Shown here one piece after another: positions 27,414 to 35,612 of a stretch of DNA of 62,810 nt. Positions within the stretch are counted from its first letter, which is position 1, and every line of letters starts with the position of its first letter. The DNA is from Candidatus Cloacimonadota bacterium (GTDB taxonomy: Bacteria > Cloacimonadota > Cloacimonadia > Cloacimonadales > TCS61): assembly GCA_021735645.1 (NCBI GenBank), contig JAIPGP010000008.1, positions 1 through 62,810 of the forward strand. The letters run 5' to 3'. Below the pieces are notes generated by a model. That model saw nothing but the letters and a program-made list of their open reading frames with translations. It searched no databases and was not told the origin of the DNA. A program made the position numbers and the translations under genes.

Positions 27414-28631
27414 ATGCGATTATTAGTATTATTAAAAATAGCTCTGAAAAGCATATTAAAAAATAAAATGCGTAGTTTTCTGACTTCGCTGGGCATCATA
27501 ATTGGCGTTTGCTCCGTTATCGTGATGGTAGGCGTTGGTCAGGGTTCACAGCAAAAAATAGAAGATTCTATTTCTTCCCTGGGAACAAATCTGATCTTGG
27601 TTTTTCCAAATTATTCGAGAGTAGGGGGAGTAACTTCCAGCCGCAGCAGTCGTCAAAGTCTGAAAGCTGACGATCCGCAATATCTGGCAGAAAATGGCGA
27701 GTTTATTCTGGCAGCAAGTGGCAGTATCCGCTCCAGACAGCAGGTGGTGGGAGGTGATAGTAACTGGAATACCGAAGTGGAAGGAGTGGATCCGGGCTAT
27801 TTAACGATAAAGAGTTGGGCTATAGAAAGTGGAACATTTTTTACAGAGCGGGATAATAAATCCAAGAAGAAAGTATGTGTATTAGGCAAAACAGTGGCAG
27901 ATGCCCTTTTTCCCAATACAGATGCAGTAGGTCAGCGCTTGCGAATTGGCAATAAACCTTTTATGATCATAGGTGTACTTACCGAGAAAGGAGAGACAGC
28001 TATGGGTAATGATCAGGATGATATCATCCTGGCACCGACAAAAACCGTGCTGACACGCCTGAGGGGAAGAGACTATTTGAACCAGATATATGTTAGTGCT
28101 ATCAATGAAGATGCTATAGAAGCCGCTCAGGCAGAAGTGACATATCTTCTGCAGCAAAAACATGGGATAGAAGCTGGAGAAGCTGATGATTTTATTGTCC
28201 GTACCCAGACAGAGATCACCGATATGGCATCAGAAACCTCAAAAACACTTACGCTGCTGCTGGCAGCTATTGCTGGAGTTTCACTGGTAGTAGGTGGAAT
28301 AGGCATTATGAATATCATGCTGGTATCTGTAACAGAGCGAACTCGAGAGATCGGTATCAGGCTGGCAATAGGAGCAAGAAGCAATGATGTGCTGCGTCAA
28401 TTTCTCTATGAAGCCATCACACTGAGTCTGGCGGGAGGTTTTCTGGGGATCATGCTGGCATTTGGCATCAGCAGCTTTATGAACAGGTTTACAGAGATCA
28501 ATACAGTGATCAATCCTCAGATAGTAATGGTGGCAGCATTATTTTCCGGAGCTGTAGGTATCTTTTTTGGTTATTATCCCGCCCGAAAAGCAGCAAGATT
28601 GAATCCAATTGATGCATTACGTTATGAATAG
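27414..28631 (+). CDS. MacB/FtsX-type ABC transporter permease
   Basis: 405 residues from the ATG at 27414 (an earlier in-frame codon at 27372 lies inside the ATPase gene and is rejected). TM1 at about 22-45 includes SFLTSLGIIIGVCSVIVMVG. A periplasmic MacB_PCD domain (about 55-240) follows, then three more helices with the FtsX signature GIMNIMLVSVTERTREIGIR and LNPIDALRYE at the end. Together with the ATPase and adaptor it forms a MacAB-like tripartite pump, whose outer-membrane partner gene directly downstream is interrupted. Confidence 0.95.
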   Translation: MRLLVLLKIALKSILKNKMRSFLTSLGIIIGVCSVIVMVGVGQGSQQKIEDSISSLGTNLILVFPNYSRVGGVTSSRSSRQSLKADDPQYLAENGEFILAASGSIRSRQQVVGGDSNWNTEVEGVDPGYLTIKSWAIESGTFFTERDNKSKKKVCVLGKTVADALFPNTDAVGQRLRIGNKPFMIIGVLTEKGETAMGNDQDDIILAPTKTVLTRLRGRDYLNQIYVSAINEDAIEAAQAEVTYLLQQKHGIEAGEADDFIVRTQTEITDMASETSKTLTLLLAAIAGVSLVVGGIGIMNIMLVSVTERTREIGIRLAIGARSNDVLRQFLYEAITLSLAGGFLGIMLAFGISSFMNRFTEINTVINPQIVMVAALFSGAVGIFFGYYPARKAARLNPIDALRYE

Positions 28632-28640
28632 GAGAAATTA

Positions 28641-29942
28641 ATGAAAAAATTAATAATCGGCATCATCCTTATGACTTTTTTGTTTCTGGCAGCAGAGGAT
28701 CTTGATCTGGAAACTTCCTGGCAAATTTTACTGCAGAATAATCCGCAGGTTAAATCTGAGAAACTCAATATTTCTGATCAAGAGGTTAATCTTAAACTTG
28801 CTTTATCCGATATGTTACCGTCCGGTAGTATGAGTGCTTCTTATCATCGTAACGGTGATGAACTTGATGAAGATAGTATGGGATATGGTATGTCATTATC
28901 TCAAACACTTTATCAGGGTGGAAAATTATATATTAACTATCAGAATTCTCAAAAATCACTGACTCAGGCAGAACAAAGCTATCAGACACTGCTGCTGGAT
29001 CTGCGCATGCTGCTGGAAACGAAATATTATTCCGTACTGGAGAAGCAGGAAAGCCTGATTCTGGCTTAGGAGGAACTTGACTATAGCAAAAGCAATCTGA
29101 AAGCAGCAGAGATGAAATTTAATAGTGGCAATATTAGCTTTAGTGAATTATTACAGTTCCGCAGCATGTCAGCTCAGCAGGAAGTATCAGTTTTAAAAGC
29201 CAATAATAGTCTGCAAATTGCCCTCAGTGATCTGGCAGGTTTCCTGATAAAAGATAATGATTTCAATTTGATGAATATTTCTTTCACGCAATATGATGAA
29301 GCTGTTCAGGAACTGGGAAGCTGGCAGATATCTGATCTGAATAATATTGAAACTTCTTTAATAGAATATGCCCGGGTAAACAATCCTGCTTATCAAACCG
29401 GCGTTATTGAGGTGGATATCAACGAATCAGAAGTTAAATCAGCCAAGGGCAGCTTTTTACCTTCAATATCGATGAATTTAAGTAAAAACTGGAATTATCA
29501 GAACTGGAGTGATAGTCCCGAAGGTTCACTCAGTCTGGGTATCAGTGCTTCGGTGCCAGTATTTTCCATTTATGATAACTATCTGAATTACACAAAAGCC
29601 AGAAATAGTTACAGGAAAACGGAACTGAGCCATGAACAATCAGGAATTGATCTAAAACTTAAAATCAAGAGCGGGATCCTTAATCTGGTGGCATCAATAC
29701 TGGAAATAGAGGCTACAGAAACTGCCCGTGAATATTCGGCATTGTCTTATGAGGCAGCACAAGAGCAGTTCAAAAATAACATGATAACAGCCAATGAATT
29801 GCTGAATACCCAAATTAGCTTACGAACGGCAGAAAACGGTCTGAATACTTCAAAATATTCCTTTCTGAATAATAAAAGTGAACTACAGAAAAGCCTGGGA
29901 ATATTAGAAGAATCAGAACTCTGGAAATTATTGCTTAATTAG
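28641..29942 (+). pseudogene. TolC-like outer membrane efflux protein, interrupted by an in-frame amber
   Basis: The first 142 codons encode a signal peptide (MKKLIIGIILMTFLFLAAE) and the start of an OEP/TolC fold (SWQILLQNNPQVKSEKLNIS, then YGMSLSQTLYQGGKLYI). TAG at 29067-29069 interrupts, but the same frame goes straight on (EELDYSKSNLKAAEMKFNSG) and completes the second half with the repeat helical hairpins to TAG at 29940. Joined, the protein is about 433 residues, the normal length. There is no frameshift; one base change accounts for the break. Either the outer-membrane partner of this pump is dead or the amber is suppressed, or it is a sequencing error. Confidence 0.8.
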
Positions 29943-30059
29943 CAGGTAGATAAAGATAATAATGTTCATCGTGCAGCCAGGCTTGAGCTTCATTCCTGAA
30001 AGGCTCGTACATGATTGCGAGCATCAGTGATATTATGGTATAAAAAAGTATCCTTGTAA
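29943..30059. other. Convergent intergenic gap
   Basis: 117 bases between the convergent efflux and HAD-kinase operons. No clear terminator hairpin with a T-run is seen. Confidence 0.4.
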
Positions 30060-30893
30060 TCAATTCTCCTGCCTGACGTTATATTCCCTCACAATTTCTG
30101 TTAGCGGACTGTTATTATGTGAAACTGTCACTTGAAATTCTTTTTTTAAATCTACTGGAGCATTTTCAGTTACAAAACTTTTGCCAGCAACTCTGAGCAT
30201 GTCAATGTCATTGTAATCATTTCCCAGGCAAAGTGTGTCTTGGATATTTATATTGTGCCTGTTACACAACCACTTCAGGGCATTACCTTTCGATACATTT
30301 TTAGGGAATATTTCCATCCAGTCGTATTTGTAACTAATTGGAGAAGTAGTGCGAATTACCTTAAATTCGGGTAGAATCTGACGGATTTGAGCAATTCTGG
30401 GTGAATTCTGAGGCAGGAAAACTAGAAATTGAGAAGCTCTACCTAATTCGTGTAAGTCTTGGGGCAGATTAGTAGCAAAACGATGATACCAGCCCCAGCG
30501 AATCAGGAAATCAGGATGACCCGTTCCGGCATCAAAGCAGGTAACAAAATGATTATCAGGCAGAACATTATGGATCATGAAATCCACTTTTTCAGCGAGG
30601 AGGAATTTTGTCAGAAATACTACTTCGGATTTTTCCAGATAATGTTCCCGCAGAAATTCATTAGTTCTGAAATCAATAATCCCCAGGCCGGTAGAAATAA
30701 TAGCGTAATCAATCCCAGTAGTAGAAGATAATACCTGCCTGGTAGAATACAAATTTCTACCTGTTGCTATGGCACGTACTACACCAGCCCTGCCCAGTTC
30801 TGCCAGAGTGTTGTGGTCTTGTTCGCTGATCATGCTCTGGAAGTTTAATAAAGAGCCGTCTAAATCCATCACAACAAGTTTCATACTACCCAT
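30060..30893 (-). CDS. Cof-type HAD-family phosphatase
   Basis: 277 residues of the HAD superfamily, class IIB: motif I VVMDLDGSLL, motif II region IATGRN, Lys in KGNALKWLC and motif IV LGNDYNDIDMLRVAG. Such enzymes remove phosphate from sugar phosphates or from pyridoxal 5'-phosphate and related metabolites. It lies one base after a pyridoxal-kinase-like gene, so a role in vitamin B6 metabolite turnover is plausible but unproven. It is the last gene of the long minus-strand run. The first ATG (30893) overlaps the upstream stop region; an ATG three codons later is an alternative start. Confidence 0.85.
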   Translation of the reverse strand: MGSMKLVVMDLDGSLLNFQSMISEQDHNTLAELGRAGVVRAIATGRNLYSTRQVLSSTTGIDYAIISTGLGIIDFRTNEFLREHYLEKSEVVFLTKFLLAEKVDFMIHNVLPDNHFVTCFDAGTGHPDFLIRWGWYHRFATNLPQDLHELGRASQFLVFLPQNSPRIAQIRQILPEFKVIRTTSPISYKYDWMEIFPKNVSKGNALKWLCNRHNINIQDTLCLGNDYNDIDMLRVAGKSFVTENAPVDLKKEFQVTVSHNNSPLTEIVREYNVRQEN

Positions 30894-30894
30894 T

Positions 30895-31767
30895 CTATAA
30901 TTCCAGCTTTTGTATTTCCAGCTGCGTACCGGATTTCAGCAGTTCGGGCAGCAAGGGTTCAAAATAGATACCTTGACGGCGATCTGTGACATAATCCAGC
31001 GAAAATCCTATGGCATCATACACAAAGTGGGCGGCTTTCTCGATAGCATTTGATAGAGGAATATTCTGCATAAGACAACCTGTAATGATGCTGGTGAACA
31101 TATCTCCAGTTCCGGGGAAATTTCCCGGCAGGTAGCTGCATGACATTTTCCAGTAATCATTAGCAATTTTATCATAGGCAAAAGTACAGGTTTTATTTGC
31201 CTCCTCATAGCCGGGTACGCTGGTGATGATCACAGTTTGAGGGCCCATTTCCACCAGCCTTTGCAGCCATTCTATCACAGATTCCCGGCTCAGGAGCTGC
31301 TCTGTTTTTTCATCCAGAAGAAAAGCTGCCTCTGTGAGATTTGGCGTGATCACCTGAGCACTTTTCACCAGTTCCTGCATGGAACTTATAATGTCAGGTG
31401 AAAACACTGAATATAATTTCCCATTATCACCCATCACAGGATCAATCACATTCAGGCACTTGTCTGCCGCTGTTTCACTTATCAGTTTCTGTACTATTTT
31501 CACCTGCCGGGGTGAACCCAGAAATCCACTATAGATAGCATCAAATTTAAGTCCCAGTTTCTGCCAGTGCTCTATGATCTCATCCATAAACCCGCTCAGG
31601 TCTTTCATTCTGGTCTGGGGAAATTCACTGATAGCAGAGAGCACCGCAGTAGGCATGGGGCATACCTGGATACCCATAGTAGATAAAATGGGTATCACCA
31701 CAGTGAGTGATGCTTTGCCAAAACCGGAAATATCATGCACAGCAGCCAATCTTTTGATATCCTTCAT
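30895..31767 (-). CDS. Pyridoxal/pyridoxamine kinase (PdxY/PdxK-like)
   Basis: 290 residues of the ribokinase-like PfkB fold, B6 kinase group: AVHDISGFGKASLTVVIPIL at the N-terminus with the short GMQ-like variation (GIQVCPMPTAVLS), DPVMGDNG, TPNLTEAAFLL and the catalytic GTGDMFTSIITG. It would phosphorylate pyridoxal, pyridoxine or hydroxymethylpyrimidine. It starts one base after the stop of the GNAT fusion gene, with GGAG inside that gene's end, and is followed by a HAD phosphatase. Confidence 0.88.
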   Translation of the reverse strand: MKDIKRLAAVHDISGFGKASLTVVIPILSTMGIQVCPMPTAVLSAISEFPQTRMKDLSGFMDEIIEHWQKLGLKFDAIYSGFLGSPRQVKIVQKLISETAADKCLNVIDPVMGDNGKLYSVFSPDIISSMQELVKSAQVITPNLTEAAFLLDEKTEQLLSRESVIEWLQRLVEMGPQTVIITSVPGYEEANKTCTFAYDKIANDYWKMSCSYLPGNFPGTGDMFTSIITGCLMQNIPLSNAIEKAAHFVYDAIGFSLDYVTDRRQGIYFEPLLPELLKSGTQLEIQKLEL

Positions 31768-31768
31768 C

Positions 31769-34700
31769 TCAGCTCCATTTAATATTCTTTAAAACCTGTA
31801 ATTCCTCAGCTGTCATTTTGTCATCAGAGAGTACTATATACAATGGCTGAGATACTTTGATCTCTCCTGCCGGTATATTATTGATCATGCTATTATAATC
31901 CACTGTTCCCATTCGGCTGCCGACAGATACGGAGAGGTGGTCTTTTACGGGAAAGAAATTCAGATGAAAATTGCATCCTTCAAACTCAGCATCAGCCAGC
32001 TGCAATTTCCCTTTTCTCATGCTTCTTTCTGATATTTTTAGTATTGTATCATCACAAGTTATGTGAACAGGCTGTTCTTCAGTGATATGAATATCTGTTG
32101 AAGAGCAGAAATGCGTGAAGTAGGCACCAGCCGTATCAAGAATTTCGCTGAATAAAGCAATCACATCCTGTGAAGGACTCGCCAGGTAATTATACCGGAC
32201 TGTGAGACCTTCCAGATGAGGTACCTTTTCATTGAACTTCACAGTATAGCTGAACCCCTGCCAGGTATTGTGCCAGTTATCCAGTCGCTTTTCATTTTTC
32301 AGCACAAATTCCTGCTGTTCCAGAAGGGCAGTAGCACACTGATATGGCTTTATGTAAATTCCACCCCGCCAGTGATTTGACCAGCCTCTGATGATTGTTT
32401 CCGGAAATGAACTGCTGAGTATTTCTTTATCTTTGTATTTAAGCGAGAACACGCCGGCAAAGAAGTCTGGGCCAGTTTTCAGTTCCAGCTTTTCACCTTT
32501 CAGGGCAACTATCTTATTCCCGGCCTCTTCATATTCACTAAACTGCATTTGCTGCAGGCAATTCCGGAAAGTAGTCTGCTTAAAGGAATAGCTCTGAGAA
32601 GCTTCTTCAATTTCCAGTTTGAGCTTGCGAGCCCAGGCAATTTTCTGCTGCCAGGCACCACTTACATATTTGTCCTCAGCAAGCAGACTTTCATCGCCAT
32701 ATAATTTAAGAGTTCTCTCATCTACACTGTCAGTCATCTCTGAATAACGAACACTTACATCCTCATCACAGAAAGGATTGCCTTCATTGACCAGCAGTTC
32801 CTGTACTTTACAATAATCGGGATAATCTCTGTTGCCGAAGTGCCAGTAGTAGTAATCCTGCCAGTTCTGGAACTGATTGAAGATATACACCTCTCCTGTA
32901 ATTGATCTTTTCTCACCAGGTTTCAGCTCTCCTACTTCATAAAGCACGCGCTGCCACCATTCACCAAATTTCAGTTTATGCGAAGCAGACCAGGAAACAG
33001 CTACAGAAAGACCTTCCGTCTGATAATAATACCAGCCAGGTAGAATTTTATCTGACTCCAGCTTAAACCAGTTCTGGTTTTTCTCCTGCTCTGTCATTTT
33101 CAGCAGCTTGCCATCATACACAGCATGTGTGAACGCGGAATTATAGCAGGTTTCCAAATGCTGCAAATCAATGTTTTTATCACTGATATTCTCAATTTCA
33201 AAGTTATGCTCTACTATGTTATTATACTTCATTTTGAAGATATTGCACAGCCGCAAATGACCTTTGCCGCTACTGTAATACAGCTTCATTAGTACACCAT
33301 CAATCAGGTTTTCAAAACTGACCGATTCAGGAACTGCCAAGGTGAATTCCTTATCATATGGCTTACTCAGTTTGGGAACTCTCATAAACAGCCAGTAATT
33401 GGAGTCCAGCACATTTATGAAAAGCACATTGCTGCTACCTTTCCGAACATGGCTAAGCCGGAGCGAACCTTTTTGCATAAACCAGTAGTCCTGACCTTCA
33501 CCATAAATGATAGTATCCAGTTCAGGAATAGCTAACCTTAGTCTTCTATTATAAGAAACATTTTCAGTATCACTGGCAACATCTACCTTAATACGCTCAT
33601 CATAGAAGCAGCCTTTTTCCAATTTTGCCTGCAGCATGATCGTCTGGGTTTCCAAAGGCTGTAATTCCGTGCTAACCTCTTTTTTCTCAAAATGCAAAGA
33701 CTCTGAATCTATCAATACCGTAGAAAATTGTCTTATCTCTTTAAGGTTGTTTTTCAATTGCAGATACAGATCAATGACACCAGGGTTATAGAATCTGTTC
33801 ATTTCAGCTTTCAAATTAACCTTAACCGGAGCTTGAGGTTTCAGACCCAGTTTAAGAGGAAGAGATTTGCCATTGATCTTCAGATTGGCAATCACAGCTG
33901 GGCTTTCATGATCCTTAATCTCATAATCGTCTATTACTTCTATCCAAAACGACTCTGTTCTGCAGCCTGTTAATGAAACAATTCTTTTTTCAGCAGCAAT
34001 AATGTCTGCTTCACCGGCAATCTCTATCTCAATATTCAAAGGGCCTGCCAGATTGCTTGTCATTTCCAGCTGCACTTCCGCTTTGCCGTAAAAGACTTTG
34101 CAGTTCCCGGCAAGCAGTTTCAGGTCAAAATCATTGCAGCGAATTTGGCACAATCCTTTGGCATCGGCATTAATTACAGCTTCCAGAAAAAGATCATCTT
34201 TCTTCCAGCAATAATGAAAATATTCAAAGCCGTCTTCCATTTTACCGTCCGGCTCCAGACATAGATCACAAGCTAAATCTGCGTACCAGTCTAATTGAGC
34301 AAACCAGGGCTGTAATAACTCCAGATTCAGTAATAAAGGCAGATAATTCATCATATACATGGAAGAATTGCTGGTTTGCCAGCAAAATCCGGTCTTTTTG
34401 TATAAAGGTACTGCCTTGGTATTTCCGCTCCAGGAATGCAGGTCTAATCTATTATAGCCCTGTTGAATAGTTTTCTCCAGAGCTTTCAGCAATAAGGCTT
34501 TGCCATATTTCCTGCCCCAAAACGCTGGTATCACATTCAGGAGAGGAATATAAACTGCTTTTTTATCTTTGTATTCTTCCAGCTTGCAGTAGCCTAACAC
34601 CTTTTCATTATTGTCAATAACCAGGTACAATACCAGGCTGTCTGCGGTAGTTTCTTCATTGAGCACCTGTTGCTCTGTCATATCCCACATATCACCGTTC

Positions 34701-34804
34701 CAGCCTTCAGCACTGGCATTCCACATATCCGCAATAGAAGCAGCATACTTTGGTTCAAATTTTACAATTCGTGCTCCTTCCAGTTTTATTTGTTCTATTT
34801 TCAT
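31769..34804 (-). CDS. Giant GNAT acetyltransferase fusion protein
   Basis: 1011 residues. The first 150 are a GNAT domain (FEPKYAASIADMWN, YLVIDNNEKVLGYCKLEEY, PAFWGRKYGKALLLKALEK, YKKTGFCW), which would transfer an acyl group from CoA. The remaining 860 residues look like several beta-sandwich domains with many aromatic residues (GWYYYQTEGLSVAVSWSASH and SNHWRGGIYIKPYQCATAL); I do not recognise them, though the fold pattern recalls carbohydrate-active proteins. No signal peptide. The start at 34804 has AAGGA upstream; a codon at 34831 lacks one. The gene start overlaps the methyltransferase gene by 50 bases, an unusually long overlap. Similar long GNAT proteins occur in Firmicutes, from memory and unverified. 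Confidence 0.7.
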   Translation of the reverse strand: MKIEQIKLEGARIVKFEPKYAASIADMWNASAEGWNGDMWDMTEQQVLNEETTADSLVLYLVIDNNEKVLGYCKLEEYKDKKAVYIPLLNVIPAFWGRKYGKALLLKALEKTIQQGYNRLDLHSWSGNTKAVPLYKKTGFCWQTSNSSMYMMNYLPLLLNLELLQPWFAQLDWYADLACDLCLEPDGKMEDGFEYFHYCWKKDDLFLEAVINADAKGLCQIRCNDFDLKLLAGNCKVFYGKAEVQLEMTSNLAGPLNIEIEIAGEADIIAAEKRIVSLTGCRTESFWIEVIDDYEIKDHESPAVIANLKINGKSLPLKLGLKPQAPVKVNLKAEMNRFYNPGVIDLYLQLKNNLKEIRQFSTVLIDSESLHFEKKEVSTELQPLETQTIMLQAKLEKGCFYDERIKVDVASDTENVSYNRRLRLAIPELDTIIYGEGQDYWFMQKGSLRLSHVRKGSSNVLFINVLDSNYWLFMRVPKLSKPYDKEFTLAVPESVSFENLIDGVLMKLYYSSGKGHLRLCNIFKMKYNNIVEHNFEIENISDKNIDLQHLETCYNSAFTHAVYDGKLLKMTEQEKNQNWFKLESDKILPGWYYYQTEGLSVAVSWSASHKLKFGEWWQRVLYEVGELKPGEKRSITGEVYIFNQFQNWQDYYYWHFGNRDYPDYCKVQELLVNEGNPFCDEDVSVRYSEMTDSVDERTLKLYGDESLLAEDKYVSGAWQQKIAWARKLKLEIEEASQSYSFKQTTFRNCLQQMQFSEYEEAGNKIVALKGEKLELKTGPDFFAGVFSLKYKDKEILSSSFPETIIRGWSNHWRGGIYIKPYQCATALLEQQEFVLKNEKRLDNWHNTWQGFSYTVKFNEKVPHLEGLTVRYNYLASPSQDVIALFSEILDTAGAYFTHFCSSTDIHITEEQPVHITCDDTILKISERSMRKGKLQLADAEFEGCNFHLNFFPVKDHLSVSVGSRMGTVDYNSMINNIPAGEIKVSQPLYIVLSDDKMTAEELQVLKNIKWS

Positions 34805-35612
34805 CGGTATTATCCTTTTGTTTCTGCCCAATCAGTATGTATGATAAAGGCAATTTCATACTCCTCTGCTCTAACCATTCCATACCACAGGAGATATCTT
34901 TTTCATATTCCCCCATGAATCTGATCTCGATCTGATTATCGATTAGTGCCATTAGTATCTCAGAGAGAGTATAGGTGAATTCATAATGCACTGGTGCTTC
35001 ATATTCTGCACCACCATAATAATCCAGGCTGTCACTCCATTCCCATGCTTCAGAATGAAAATAGGGCTGAGTGATCTCTACTTTGGTCTCAGCATCACCT
35101 TCCCAGGGCATTAGATTAGAGAACGGGTGAGAATCATAAATAAAGAACTGCCCACCCGGCTTCAATAATCTATTTACTACGGCAAAGAAACGTCTGATAT
35201 CAGGCAGCCACACTAGACCGCCAATGGTCATATAGACCAGATCAAAGCTGCCATTATATTCATCTCCCAGGTCATAAACATCACTGCGAAGATATTCTAC
35301 ATCAATATTGCACGCTTTAGCGCGATCCACCGCTCCCTGGATGGCAGCATCACTGATATCCACGCCCAGGCAATAACGGGCTCCCATATTCTTGAGCGAA
35401 AGCAGTTCTCTGCCATTATTACAGCAGAGATGAATAACCTTCTTGCCCTCTAAGCCCAGTTCCCTCAGCTTGCTCAGCTCGGGTTCCTCTTGTATGATAT
35501 AACCTGGCTGCCTGAAATTTTTATCCCATTCATCTTTCTTTGCCTTTTGATGATAGGGCATCACGGCATTCCAGGCAATCCGGTTCTTTTCAGTATATTC
35601 TTTTAAATTCAT
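34755..35612 (-). CDS. SAM-dependent class I methyltransferase
   Basis: 285 residues. Motif I is degenerate but placed properly (VIHLCCNNGRELLSLKNMG), motif II GVDISDAAIQGAV, then YLRSDVYDL, DLVYMTIGGLVWLPDIRRFF and LLKPGGQFFIYDSHPF. These are Methyltransf_11/25-type features of small-molecule methyltransferases. The substrate is unknown. The start overlaps the aminopeptidase stop (ATGA) and its 3' end runs 50 bases into the GNAT fusion gene. The last 20 residues are polar and probably unstructured. Confidence 0.85.
   Translation of the reverse strand: MNLKEYTEKNRIAWNAVMPYHQKAKKDEWDKNFRQPGYIIQEEPELSKLRELGLEGKKVIHLCCNNGRELLSLKNMGARYCLGVDISDAAIQGAVDRAKACNIDVEYLRSDVYDLGDEYNGSFDLVYMTIGGLVWLPDIRRFFAVVNRLLKPGGQFFIYDSHPFSNLMPWEGDAETKVEITQPYFHSEAWEWSDSLDYYGGAEYEAPVHYEFTYTLSEILMALIDNQIEIRFMGEYEKDISCGMEWLEQRSMKLPLSYILIGQKQKDNTDENRTNKTGRSTNCKI

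Noticed and set aside
18463-29069. Genome-wide amber recoding suggested by in-frame TAG codons
   Set aside because: Many apparently intact genes here end in TAG (for example at 7632, 16397, 17675 and 44014), some with a terminator directly after, so TAG is a normal stop. A TAA also splits one gene.
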